Source: Streptococcus infantis SK970 (GTDB lineage: Bacteria; Bacillota; Bacilli; Lactobacillales; Streptococcaceae). Taken from it: a DNA stretch of 64,000 bases. A program made the position numbers and the translations under genes. The notes beneath the pieces were generated by a model. That model worked only from the letters and a program-made list of their open reading frames with translations, was not told the origin of the DNA and ran no database searches. Shown piece after piece: positions 39,912 to 48,945 of the stretch (its first letter is position 1; every line of letters begins with the position of its first letter). The DNA lies in assembly GCA_000223255.2 (NCBI GenBank), contig AFUT01000001.1, forward strand, positions 434,001 to 498,000, written 5' to 3'.

Positions 39912-41080
39912 CACTAACGTTTCTAGATTTCTTTTCCGGAGTTGGTGGCTTTCGACATGGGCTAGAATTAGCAGGAATGAAGTGTATAGGATTTTGTGAA
40001 AAAGATAAGTTTGCACGCAAGTCTTATGAAGCAATGTATGATACGAAAGGAGAATGGTTTCATGACGATATCACAACAATCGATCCAACACGATTACCAA
40101 AAGCAGATCTCTGGTGTGCGGGAAGCCCTTGTCAAAATGTGTCTATCGCAGGGAAACGAGCCGGCCTATACGGTGAGCGAAGTGGACTCTTTTTTACATT
40201 TGTTGAACTCATCAAAAGCCAAAAAGAAGAAGATAAACCCGAATGGGTTCTCCTTGAAAATGTTAAAGGACTTTTATCAAGTGGTGGGGGACGAGATTAT
40301 CTCGACTATCTCTCTATCTTGGATGAATCAGGGTACGACCTTGAATGGCAAGTGTTCAACTCAAAAGATTACGGAGTACCACAAAATAGAGAACGCATCT
40401 ATACTATCGGACATCTTAGAAGAGAAGGTCGACGACAAGTACTACCTATCAGCAGAGAAAGCAGTAGCCATCTTAAGCAACTTGTAGGCGGTATGCAAAG
40501 CTACCGTGTCTATGACCCCAGTGGTATTGCAACAACACTTGTTGGAGAGGGTGGGGGACTAGGAGCTAAGACAGGTCTTTATCTGATTGACCAATCACTA
40601 ACTGAACCAAAGTTAACTGAAGAAGCAAGATGTTTAACTGCTCGTTATACTGCTGGTGCGACAAAGCGAACAGCAATGAACTCTGGAGTGCTTGAGGTCC
40701 AACCAATTTTGACACAAGGTATCAAGGTTAGGAACGGAACAAAGCAAGGTTATCAATTGGCGGTGGTTGGTGACTCGGTTGATCTTTCTTATCCAAGTTC
40801 ATTAACGAGAAGGGCAAGAGTAGGGAGAGGAATAGCTCACAACCTTTCATGTAGCTGCCAGATGGGCGCAGTTGTTTGGAATGGTCGTGTTGTAAAAATT
40901 AGAAGACTTACTCCAAAAGAGTGTTTTAGACTTCAAGGTTTCAGTGATGACTTATTTGAAAAGGCAAAAGCTGTAAATTCAGATGCACAACTTTATAAAC
41001 AAGCAGGAAACGGAGTCACAGTACCAGTTGTTTATGCTATTGGTTGTGCCATATTATCTTCAAAATATTATCAGAAATAA
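39908..41080 (+). CDS. DNA (cytosine-5-)-methyltransferase, phage orphan
   Basis: Intact 390 aa m5C methyltransferase. Motif I DFFSGVGGFRHGLE, motif IV AGSPCQNVSIAG with Cys75, VI LENVKG, VIII PQNRERIYTIG, IX RRLTPKECFRLQGF, X QAGNGVTVPV. No cognate nuclease lies beside it, so it is probably an orphan enzyme that protects phage DNA from host restriction. It is quite different from the cassette enzyme at 20083. Confidence 0.93.
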   Translation: MTLTFLDFFSGVGGFRHGLELAGMKCIGFCEKDKFARKSYEAMYDTKGEWFHDDITTIDPTRLPKADLWCAGSPCQNVSIAGKRAGLYGERSGLFFTFVELIKSQKEEDKPEWVLLENVKGLLSSGGGRDYLDYLSILDESGYDLEWQVFNSKDYGVPQNRERIYTIGHLRREGRRQVLPISRESSSHLKQLVGGMQSYRVYDPSGIATTLVGEGGGLGAKTGLYLIDQSLTEPKLTEEARCLTARYTAGATKRTAMNSGVLEVQPILTQGIKVRNGTKQGYQLAVVGDSVDLSYPSSLTRRARVGRGIAHNLSCSCQMGAVVWNGRVVKIRRLTPKECFRLQGFSDDLFEKAKAVNSDAQLYKQAGNGVTVPVVYAIGCAILSSKYYQK

Positions 41081-41110
41081 CTGGATAAAAATGAACTTTA
41101 GAGTTAATAT
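41080..41110 (+). promoter_or_regulatory. Phage promoter cassette 3 (ACTGGATA-N16-TTAATAT)
   Basis: Third copy: ACTGGATA 41080-41087, TTAATAT 41104-41110, 30 bp before ATG 41140. It starts at the stop codon of the methyltransferase gene. Confidence 0.65.
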
Positions 41111-41139
41111 GTACTAAACAAAAGAGAAGAGGTTGTATT

Positions 41140-41352
41140 ATGGATGACTTAAAAGTGAAGACTTTGAAATCATTGTATCCCAATGGAACTCGAGTAAAAT
41201 TACTCGAAATGGAGGATTCATTTGCGCCACCTATAGGTACTCTCGGTACGGTAATTGGTGTTGATGATATTGGTTCAATTTTAGTAAGTTGGGATAATGG
41301 ACAAAGTTTAAATGTACTTTACGGAATTGATAAAATAATAAAATTGGGATAG
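41140..41352 (+). CDS. DUF4314 small phage protein
   Basis: A 70 aa protein with the DUF4314 pattern: YPNGTRVKLLEMEDSFAPPIGTLGTVIGVDDIGSILVSWDNGQSLNVLYG. This is an SH3-like small beta fold, common in phages and plasmids. Function unknown. Preceded by its own promoter cassette and AGAGG. Confidence 0.85.
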   Translation: MDDLKVKTLKSLYPNGTRVKLLEMEDSFAPPIGTLGTVIGVDDIGSILVSWDNGQSLNVLYGIDKIIKLG

Positions 41353-41354
41353 TT

Positions 41355-41585
41355 ATGTGGGAAATGATAACTAGAGAGTGCAATGGTCGGCACTATCATA
41401 TTGAGTTTCTTAGAGAATTTAGTACCTATGACCGACATATTGATGGCGCTTGGATAGCAATCCTAAAAATTAAACGAAATAAAGAAATAGTTTTTCATTA
41501 TGAATATGGTAAAATTACTGACCGAATGGATGATTTGGATAAAATTATCTATCAAGAAATAGTGGATACATACAATAAATTATAA
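41355..41585 (+). CDS. Small phage protein (76 aa) of unknown function
   Basis: MWEMITRECNGRHYHIEFLREF start; contains GAWIAILKIKRNKEIVFHYEYGK and an acidic C-terminal helix. Not recognised. It starts 2 bp after the DUF4314 stop and probably shares its transcript. Confidence 0.6.
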   Translation: MWEMITRECNGRHYHIEFLREFSTYDRHIDGAWIAILKIKRNKEIVFHYEYGKITDRMDDLDKIIYQEIVDTYNKL

Positions 41586-41629
41586 ATTGGAACTCGATGT
41601 GAGTTCTTTTTATTTTAGGAGGTGAATTA

Positions 41630-42103
41630 GTGGCAATTAGAGGACGTAAACCGAAACCTACAAATTTAAAAGTTCTAGAAGGTAATCCTGGTAAACGGCC
41701 TCTCCCAACGAATGAAGTAAAACCTCAAAAGAAGGCTCCACGTTGCCCCCAGTGGCTTGAAGAAGATGCTAAGAGGGAATGGAAGCGGATGGGAAAAATA
41801 TTGGAACAAATGGGATTACTGACGGAAATGGATATGACCGCATTTGCAGGTTATTGTCAAGCTTACGCACGTTGGAAAGAAGCAGAGGAGTTTTTATCAA
41901 AACATGGTTCTATCTTAAAGACACCAAATGGGTATTTACAGCAAGTTCCACAAGTTTCAATTAGTCAAACTAATTTAAAAATCATGCTGAAGTTTTGTGA
42001 ACAATTTGGTCTAACCCCATCCGCTAGGAATCGTTTAGCTACTATGGATTCAGAGGTTGGTAATGGTGACGAAATGGAAGATTTGTTGGGAGGTTTACTA
42101 TGA
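41630..42103 (+). CDS. Terminase small subunit (P27 family)
   Basis: DNA-recognition subunit of the packaging motor. The 157 aa product has the P27-type start IRGRKPKPTNLKVLEGNPGKRPLP and a helical region DAKREWKRMGKILEQMGLLTEMD. The start is GTG 41630, with GGAGGTG upstream. The gene overlaps the large subunit by 4 bp. Confidence 0.92.
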   Translation: MAIRGRKPKPTNLKVLEGNPGKRPLPTNEVKPQKKAPRCPQWLEEDAKREWKRMGKILEQMGLLTEMDMTAFAGYCQAYARWKEAEEFLSKHGSILKTPNGYLQQVPQVSISQTNLKIMLKFCEQFGLTPSARNRLATMDSEVGNGDEMEDLLGGLL

Positions 42104-43692
42104 CTTTTCATTATGAACCAACTCCTTTTATGCTAGCTTCATCACATTATGATAAAAGTAAGGCTGATAGAGCAGTGACTTTTATTCAAAACCTTTGTCA
42201 TACTAAAGGAAAATGGGCAGGTCAGAAGTTCATACTTTTACCTTGGCAGGAACAGATAGTACGAGATATATTTGGGATTGTTAAAGAAGATGGGAATAGA
42301 CAATTTCTAACTGCTTATATTGAAATTCCCAAAAAGAATGGGAAGAGTGAACTAGCAGCAGCAATAGCTCTTTATCTACTTTATGCAGATAATGAAGCCA
42401 GTGCAGAAGTTTATGGTGCAGCATGTGACCGAAATCAAGCTTCTATTGTATTCGATGTAGCAAAACAAATGGTACTAATGAGTCGACCTTTAGAGAAACG
42501 TTCAAAAATAATGGGTGCTACGAAACGAATTGTTAACTACTCTAATGCAGGTTTCTATCAAGTTTTGTCCGCTGAGACTGGTACAAAACATGGTCTCAAT
42601 GTTTCAGGACTCGTGTTTGACGAAATTCATGCGCAACCCAATCGCCACCTTTATGATGTCTTAACTAAAGGTTCAGGAGATGCACGAGAACAACCCTTAT
42701 TTTTCATCATTACTACTGCAGGAACAGATAAGAATTCAATTTGTTACGAGTTACACACAAAAGCACTTGATATTTTAAACAGCAGAAAGAAAGATACATC
42801 TTTTTATCCTATCGTTTATGGTTTATCTGATGAAGAGGACTGGAATGACGAAAGTAACTGGTTAAAAGCTAATCCGTCATTAGGTCATACCATTGGCTTA
42901 GACCGTGTCAGAGAAGCATATAAACAAGCACTTGATAATCCTGCTGAAGAAAATGTATTCAAGCAACTACGGCTAAATATGTGGACAAATTCTACAGTTG
43001 CTTGGATTCCAGAACATGTATACAACAAAGGGGATACCCCAATCAATTTTGAAAGTTTGAAAGGTCGTGAGTGTTATGCAGGACTAGACTTGTCTAGTAC
43101 ATCCGATATCACAGCCTTTGTTTTAGTTTTTCCACCTAGGAATGAACTAGAAAATTACATCATTCTACCCTATTTCTGGTTACCAAAAGATACTCTTGAA
43201 CTTCGTTGTCGTAGGGATCATGTTTTGTATGATGTATGGGAACGGCAAGGTTATCTAAAGACGACAGAGGGTAATGTTGTTCATTATGGCTTTATAGAGA
43301 AGTTCATTGAGGAATTATCAAAGCTATACAATATAAAAGAAATCGCCTATGATAGATGGAATGCAACGCAAATGGTGCAGAATCTAGAAGATATGGGTCT
43401 GACGATGATTCCTTTTGGTCAGGGGTACAAGGATATGAGTCCACCGTCAAAGGAATTATTCAAACTTATGATGGAAGGTCGTATACAACACGGAGGACAA
43501 CCTGTTTTAAAATGGATGTCGCAAAACGTAGTTATGCGCCAAGACCCTGCAGGCAATATCAAACCAGATAAAGAGAAATCAATTGAAAAAATCGATGGAA
43601 TTGTTGCTCTTATAATGGGAATTGATAGATGTATTAGACACCAAAATAATGATAGTAGTATTTATGATGAGCGAGGAATATTGAGCTTTTAG
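42100..43692 (+). CDS. Terminase large subunit
   Basis: A 530 aa packaging ATPase-nuclease. Walker A-like region IPKKNGKSELAAAI, Walker B VFDEIHAQ, and RNase H-like nuclease segment with YAGLDLSSTSDITAFVLVF and an acidic cluster downstream. Length and arrangement fit the P27-associated large subunit of HK97-like phages. Translationally coupled to the small subunit. Confidence 0.94.
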   Translation: MTFHYEPTPFMLASSHYDKSKADRAVTFIQNLCHTKGKWAGQKFILLPWQEQIVRDIFGIVKEDGNRQFLTAYIEIPKKNGKSELAAAIALYLLYADNEASAEVYGAACDRNQASIVFDVAKQMVLMSRPLEKRSKIMGATKRIVNYSNAGFYQVLSAETGTKHGLNVSGLVFDEIHAQPNRHLYDVLTKGSGDAREQPLFFIITTAGTDKNSICYELHTKALDILNSRKKDTSFYPIVYGLSDEEDWNDESNWLKANPSLGHTIGLDRVREAYKQALDNPAEENVFKQLRLNMWTNSTVAWIPEHVYNKGDTPINFESLKGRECYAGLDLSSTSDITAFVLVFPPRNELENYIILPYFWLPKDTLELRCRRDHVLYDVWERQGYLKTTEGNVVHYGFIEKFIEELSKLYNIKEIAYDRWNATQMVQNLEDMGLTMIPFGQGYKDMSPPSKELFKLMMEGRIQHGGQPVLKWMSQNVVMRQDPAGNIKPDKEKSIEKIDGIVALIMGIDRCIRHQNNDSSIYDERGILSF

Positions 43693-43721
43693 TTGAATTT
43701 TAAATATAAAGATGCTACAAT
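43693..43721 (+). promoter_or_regulatory. Promoter of the toxin-antitoxin pair
   Basis: TTGAAT (43693-43698), 17 bp spacer, TACAAT (43716-43721). It allows expression of the module in the lysogen independent of the late genes. Confidence 0.65.
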
Positions 43722-43757
43722 GTATTTACAAATCATCTTTACAAAGAGGTATTAATC

Positions 43758-44051
43758 ATGGCAAGTACTCAACCTGTTAATTTTAGAGCAGATTCGACTT
43801 TTTACCAACAAACGAAAGAAATCTTAGCTGATGAAAAGTTAACCCTGTCAGATATCTTTAATGCTGCACTTCGTAAAATTGCGACAGGTGCGGTTGATCC
43901 CAAAGAGTTCGTATTTAGTGATTCACTAGAGACTCAATATCAGGTTGCTTTTGAAGACTTGAAAAAGGAAATCTTGTTGGGCCATCAAGAAATTGAGCAA
44001 GGTAAACTAACGTCTTTAGCAGATGTAAGAAAGGAATTTGGACTTGAGTAA
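43758..44051 (+). CDS. RelB/DinJ-family antitoxin
   Basis: A 97 aa antitoxin-like protein with an N-terminal ribbon-helix-helix (VNFRADSTFYQQTKEILADEKLTLSDIFNAALRKIATG) for DNA binding and an acidic C-terminal tail that should wrap the toxin. It would neutralise the RelE-like product of the overlapping next gene and autoregulate the promoter at 43693. An unusual site: between the terminase and portal genes. Confidence 0.85.
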   Translation: MASTQPVNFRADSTFYQQTKEILADEKLTLSDIFNAALRKIATGAVDPKEFVFSDSLETQYQVAFEDLKKEILLGHQEIEQGKLTSLADVRKEFGLE

Positions 44052-44382
44052 TCATAAACGTTACCATGTTTCTCTTACGGATCAAGCTAAGAAAGACTTG
44101 AGAGAAATACATGATTATATTGTACTGAATTTTTACAGCCAACAATCTGCCGATAGTAAATTAGACCTTATTCTAACGGCGCTAGAAACTTTAGAAACCT
44201 TTCCAGAAGCATGCCCTTTGGTGTCGAGCCGAGGTTACGGTGAATTAACTGATGACGGAAAACGTTATCGATATATGCCAATTGAAAATTACTTAGCTTT
44301 TTATTATATCGACAAATATGAGGTTTATGTCTCCAGAATTTTAAATTCCAAGCAGAATTGGGCTAAGTTATTCAATAAGTAA
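44038..44382 (+). CDS. RelE/ParE-family toxin
   Basis: A 114 aa toxin of the RelE/ParE superfamily: YHVSLTDQAKKDLREIHDYI start, then ALETLETFPEACPLV, RYRYMPIENYLAFYYID and a VYVSRILNSKQNWAKL end. RelE types cleave mRNA on the ribosome and ParE types poison gyrase; sequence reading alone does not decide. Start TTG 44038 or 44044 within the antitoxin 3' end gives coupling. Confidence 0.85.
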   Translation: MDLSNHKRYHVSLTDQAKKDLREIHDYIVLNFYSQQSADSKLDLILTALETLETFPEACPLVSSRGYGELTDDGKRYRYMPIENYLAFYYIDKYEVYVSRILNSKQNWAKLFNK

Positions 44383-44401
44383 ATTCAATTTTAATTCGTA
44401 G

Positions 44402-44430
44402 AGCATCTCACAAAAGAGGTGCTTTTATTG
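44402..44430 (+). terminator. Terminator after the toxin gene
   Basis: AGCATCTC, loop ACAAAA, GAGGTGCT, TTTTATT. It insulates the toxin module from the portal gene. Confidence 0.65.
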
Positions 44431-44451
44431 TACTCAAAAATGGAGGATTAG

Positions 44452-45737
44452 ATGGGATTTTTAGAATTTATTGGAAGAAAAAGATCACGAGATAAACCGC
44501 GTAATAGCTATGAGGGACAGGACTTTTCCTATCTCTTTGGACGAACTTCTAGTGGAGAAAATGTGGATGAGTTTAAGGCCATGCAGACTACAGCTGTTTA
44601 TGCTTGTGTGAGAATATTAGCTGAAGCTGTCGCTTCTCTACCCATTCATATATACGAAAGAACATCTAATGGGAGAGAGAAAAAATTTGAACACCCTCTA
44701 TATTTCTTACTTCATGATGAACCAAATCCAGAGATGTCTTCTTTTGTCTTTCGTGAAACTTTGATGACTCATCTTTTGATATGGGGCAATGCCTATATTC
44801 AAATCATAAGGGATAAGAGCGGTCAGGTTATCAGTTTGTATCCTTTGTTACCAGATAAAATGTCAGTACATCGTGATGAAAATGGGAAACTTTACTACAA
44901 ATATCAACGTCAGACCGAAGAAAATCCAAATTTCAGGGATAAAGGCAGTGTTATTTTAAAACAAGAAGATGTCCTTCACATTCCCGGACTTGGTTTTGAT
45001 GGATTGATTGGCTATTCTCCCATCGCATTAGCAAAGAACGCAATTGGAATGACCTTGGCTACAGAGAATTACGGAGCATCATTCTTTAAAAATGGTGCAA
45101 ATCCAGGTGGTGTATTGGAACATCCAGGGATTTTGAAGGATCCAAAAAGAGTACGTGATTCTTGGAATGCGGTTTATAACGGTGTCACAAACGCACATAA
45201 AGTTGCAGTTCTAGAAGAAGGGATGAAGTACACTCAAATAGGTATTCCACCAGAAGAAGCGCAATTCTTACAGACTCGGAAGTTTCAAATCAATGAGATT
45301 GCACGTTTGTATAGGATACCACCACATATGATTGGTGATTTAGAAAAATCTTCATTTTCAAACATCGAGCAACAATCACTAGAGTTTGTTAAATACACAT
45401 TAGACCCTTGGGTAGTTCGTTTAGAACAGGCCTTCAAGAGGTCTCTTTTTTTACCTGAAGAGAAGAAGAAGTACTTTGTTAAGTTCAATGTAGATGGTTT
45501 ATTACGTGGAGATTATCAAAGTCGTATGAGTGGGTATGCTATTGCAAGACAGAATGGCTGGCTATCTACAAATGATATTCGAGAACTTGAAGATTTAAAT
45601 CTTTTAACAGATGAAGAAGGAGGAAACCTTTATTTGATTAACGGAAATATGACTAAATTAAAAGATGCTGGTGGTTTTATGACAAAACAGGTAATTGAAC
45701 AACCTCAAGAAAACCAAAGGAGGAAGAAGATGCGTAA
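44452..45737 (+). pseudogene. Portal protein (HK97-type); as read fused in frame to the protease
   Basis: Forms the dodecameric DNA gate of the capsid. Residues 1-415 match HK97-type portals: TTAVYACVRILAEAVASLPIHIY, HPLYFLLHDEPNPEMSSFVF and FQINEIARLYRIPPHMIGDL. As read, the frame runs into the ClpP gene to give one 658 aa ORF. Adding one A at the run 45710-45713 ends the portal at TAA 45735-45737 (tail EKPKEEEDA), just inside the protease start. That is the usual gene junction, so the fusion is most likely an artefact. Confidence 0.85.
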
Positions 45738-46428
45738 ATTTTGGAGTTTTTCAGACGAAGGGAATATTCGCACTCTTCGTATTGAAGGACAGATTGCTGA
45801 TGAAACATGGTTTGGAGATGAAGTTACTCCACAACTCTTTAAAAATGATTTAAATGCAGGAAAAGGTGATATCACCCTCTGGATAAATAGTCCAGGGGGT
45901 GATATTTTTGCTGCAGCACAAATTTATAACATGCTGATGGATTACAAAGGAAATGTGCATGTCATAATTGATGGCCTTGCCGCTAGCGCTGCCAGTGTCA
46001 TTGCCATGGCTGGAACAACAGTATCCATGAGTCCTGTTGCAATGATGATGATTCACAATCCATGGACAATTGCACAAGGTGAAGCTAAGGATATGGAAAA
46101 GGTCATTGAAATGTTGGGGGAAATCAAAGAGTCTATTATGAATGCCTATGAGTTAAGAACAGGATTATCTAGGGCAAAAATCTCACATTTAATGGATTCT
46201 GAATCATGGTTTAATGCGAGAAAAGCAGTTGAACTTGGTTTTGCGGACAAGATTTTATTCGGCAAAGATGAACATAAAGAAGAGCTAGAACTTAGCAGTT
46301 ATTCATTTAGTAGAGCCACTGCGGATCATAACCTTGTTGTTAAACTTCAAGCCAAAATAGATAGCTACAAACCTTTATCAACGACTCCTCTCAATCAGTT
46401 AAGAAAACGATTAGATTTATTGAAATAA
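45730..46428 (+). CDS. Head maturation protease (ClpP-like, S14)
   Basis: A 232 aa serine protease that processes the capsid scaffold. Signatures: TLWINSPGGDIFAAAQIYN, the active-site Ser in GLAASAASVIAMAG, and the His in MMMIHNPW. An internal AAGGAGGAAG site precedes ATG 45730, which supports independent translation rather than fusion to the portal. It stands between portal and capsid genes as expected. Confidence 0.9.
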   Translation: MRKFWSFSDEGNIRTLRIEGQIADETWFGDEVTPQLFKNDLNAGKGDITLWINSPGGDIFAAAQIYNMLMDYKGNVHVIIDGLAASAASVIAMAGTTVSMSPVAMMMIHNPWTIAQGEAKDMEKVIEMLGEIKESIMNAYELRTGLSRAKISHLMDSESWFNARKAVELGFADKILFGKDEHKEELELSSYSFSRATADHNLVVKLQAKIDSYKPLSTTPLNQLRKRLDLLK

Positions 46429-46446
46429 TGAAAGGAAAACTAACCT

Positions 46447-47651
46447 ATGTCTAAATTACTTGAATTAAAAGAAAACGAAATCAAGCTTGGGAACAAGCAA
46501 AAACTTTCCTAGACTCAGTGCGAACTGAAGATGGTTTAGTCTCAGAAGAAGATTCTCAACGCTATGATGAAATGGAAAGTAAAATCAATCGCTATAATCA
46601 AGAAATCGCTCGCTTAGAACGACAAGAAAAGATTGATCTAGAACTTGCTCAACCAACTTCTCAGGCTTTGACAAGACAGCCTACCACTGTCTTAAAAGAT
46701 AGTGAGGTAGAAGATGAGAAGAAGGGAACTAAGTCTGATGTCTATTCCAAAATCTTTTGGACGAATGTCCGTAAGCGTAACTTCTTTGATGTTAAGGATG
46801 TTCTTCGTGTTGGAGAAGATACAGAGGGTGGCCATTTAGTACCTGATGAGTATGAGAAAAAACTAGTTCAAGGTCTTCAAGAAGAGAATTTCTTCCGAAG
46901 TCTAGCAACCGTCATTAAAACATCAAGTGGAGAGCGGAAGATTCCAGTTGTTACAGGGCATGGAACTGCGTCATGGATGGATGAAAATGGACTTTATCCT
47001 GAAACTGATGAGACATTTGGTCAAGTAACACTTGATTCACATAAGATTGGAACAGCTATTCGAATCTCAGAAGAATTGTTAAATGACTCAGTATTTGATT
47101 TAGAATCCTATATGACTAGTGAGTTTGCACGACGTATTGGTACAGAAGAAGAGAAATCCTTCCTTATTGGAGATGGCTCAAAGAAACCAACAGGAATCTT
47201 TACGCAAGCAAATGTTACTGGTCCTACAACGACGACTAAAGACATTACGTTTGATGACATGATTGAATTGTATCATTCTCTTCCTGCTCCGTATCGTAAA
47301 AATGCAGTATGGATTCTTCATGATACAACTGTCAAAGCAATCCGTAAACTGAAAGACAATAACGGAAATTATATTTGGCAACCGTCTACACAAGCTGGAC
47401 AACCAGATTTAATTCTTAACCGTCCATACTATACATCTACCTTTGCACCTCTACCTGAACAGGGGAATAAAGCCATTGCATTTGGAGATTTCTCATATTA
47501 CTGGATTGCAGACCGCCAAGGACGTACTTTTAAACGTCTCAATGAACTTTATGCTAATAATGGTCAAATTGGTTTTCTTGCATCTCAACGTGTTGATGGG
47601 AAATTAGTATTACCAGAAGCAGTAAAAATTTTAACTGTGAAAGCAAAATAA
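46447..47651 (+). pseudogene. Major capsid protein (HK97 fold) with N-terminal scaffold, frameshifted
   Basis: Shell protein of the head. ATG 46447 opens MSKLLELKE and stops after 22 codons; one extra A at 46472-46475 restores KEKRNQAWEQAKTFLDSVR and joins the long frame. The first ~110 residues form the helical delta-domain scaffold (Glu/Lys-rich coiled coil) removed by the ClpP protease. Then LRVGEDTEGGHLVPDEY starts the mature HK97 fold, ending ILTVKAK. Total ~401 aa. Confidence 0.9.
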
Positions 47652-47653
47652 TC

Positions 47654-47911
47654 ATGATAAGTCTAGAAGAAGCAAAACTTTACCTTAAGGTAGAAAACAC
47701 AGATGAAGATGACTTGATTACGCAATTGATTGATACGAGTAAAAAACTCTGTGAAGAAACATTAAGGCAGAATACTTACAGTGAGGTTCTAAGAATGGCA
47801 ATCCTGTATGGGGTTGCCTATCTTTATGAACACCGTGAAACAGCTAATTATAAAGAGTTAAAACAAATGTTATATCACCTACTATTAGCTGATAGGAAGG
47901 ATATTTTTTGA
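47654..47911 (+). CDS. Head-tail connector (gp6-like)
   Basis: An 85 aa helical protein starting MISLEEAKLYLKVENTDEDDLITQLIDTSKKLCEE, the pattern of HK97 gp6-like adaptors that ring the portal. It overlaps the stop-closure gene by 1-4 bp. Confidence 0.88.
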   Translation: MISLEEAKLYLKVENTDEDDLITQLIDTSKKLCEETLRQNTYSEVLRMAILYGVAYLYEHRETANYKELKQMLYHLLLADRKDIF

Positions 47912-48282
47912 TGAAAATCGCTCCGTTACGTGACCGTCTTACATTTGAAGTGCGTAAAATTGTGGTTGATGAAATTGGAAATGAATCCTCAGTTTGGAAC
48001 ACGGTTTTCCAAAGATGGTGTTCTAGTCGCCCATTGACCTTGACAGAAAATGAGGGGAGTGTGTCTAAACTTCTTTATAACAAAATTCAATTTACACTAA
48101 GGTACGACAAAGCGGTACTAAATCTAAGTTCATTAAAAACTAGGATAAAGTACAGAGACGCCTACTTTACGGTAGATTCAATTGATGGTGATAGCGTTCC
48201 TAGGCAATTGATTTATATTGTAGCAACTAAGGAGAATGACTATGAACAGGATAGGAATGGATGGGTTGGAAAAAGTAATTGA
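47911..48282 (+). CDS. Head closure protein (head-tail joining)
   Basis: A 123 aa beta-rich protein (APLRDRLTFEVRK start; WCSSRPLTLTENEGS; YRDAYFTVDSIDGDSVPRQLIYIVATKEN), as in the SPP1 gp16/Phage_H_T_join family. ATG 47911 is preferred to the in-frame TTG at 47908. Overlaps the next gene. Confidence 0.85.
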   Translation: MKIAPLRDRLTFEVRKIVVDEIGNESSVWNTVFQRWCSSRPLTLTENEGSVSKLLYNKIQFTLRYDKAVLNLSSLKTRIKYRDAYFTVDSIDGDSVPRQLIYIVATKENDYEQDRNGWVGKSN

Positions 48283-48610
48283 TCAAGAGTTGGATGATTA
48301 CATTAAAGAAACGACATCTATAATGCGAGAAGTAGTGGAAGAAGTTACAGACAATGCTGTAGATACTTTAAAAATCTCTTCTCCACGAAAAACTGGTAAG
48401 TATGCACGAGGTTGGAAAAGCAAGACCACAAGTGATAGTTCTACAGGCTTAACAAAGTCTATTCACAACCGAACACCAGGCTTAACTCATCTCCTAGAAA
48501 ATGGTCACGCTAAACAAAATGGTGGTCGAGTAGAAGGGCAAAAACATATTGAAATCGTTGAAAAAAGTGCTGTTAAGTCACTTGAAGATAAGCTGAAACA
48601 AAGATTGTGA
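48242..48610 (+). CDS. HK97 gp10-like tail completion protein
   Basis: A 122 aa protein with KISSPRKTGKYARGWKSK and NRTPGLTHLLENGHAKQNGGRVEGQKHI, signature of HK97 gp10 family proteins at the head-tail interface. AAGGAG lies 7 nt before ATG 48242; an ATG at 48236 is also in frame. Confidence 0.88.
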   Translation: MNRIGMDGLEKVIDQELDDYIKETTSIMREVVEEVTDNAVDTLKISSPRKTGKYARGWKSKTTSDSSTGLTKSIHNRTPGLTHLLENGHAKQNGGRVEGQKHIEIVEKSAVKSLEDKLKQRL

Positions 48611-48617
48611 GGATTTC

Positions 48618-48943
48618 ATGACATTAAAAGATTTCTATAAGATTTTAACAAAAATAAAGTTGCCAGTAGCTTATCATCATTTTGAAGAAGGAAGAAGTCC
48701 AGCACCACCATTTATTGTATATCTTGTTAAGGACTCTGAAAATGCTGGAGCTGATAATTGGAGCTATCATAAGACTCTTAATCTTCAAGTGGAACTATAT
48801 ACCTTAAAGAAGGACTTAGAAATCGAAACTAAGATGGATGACTTATTTGATAGTCATTCAATTTTTTTGACAAAGTAGAGAATTATATCTCAACTGAAAA
48901 ACTCTATCAAATTACATATTACATTTCATTAAAAGGAGGATAG
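48618..48943 (+). pseudogene. Tail terminator protein, frameshifted near the 3' end
   Basis: A ~108 aa protein in the tail-terminator position. The frame as read stops at 48878. One added T in the run 48862-48868 gives FFDKVENYISTEKLYQITYYISLKGG and a stop at 48943, immediately before the tail-tube start. Contains PAPPFIVYLVKDSENAGADNWSY, common to small tail terminators of Firmicutes phages. Confidence 0.78.
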
Positions 48944-48945
48944 TT

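Noticed and set aside
39996-40487. 163-codon open frame inside the phage C5 methyltransferase gene
   Set aside because: The overlapping methyltransferase has all conserved motifs in its own frame; this one has none.
44452-46428. A genuine new portal-protease fusion protein
   Set aside because: A single missing A explains it, and the protease keeps its own ribosome-binding site and overlapping start.
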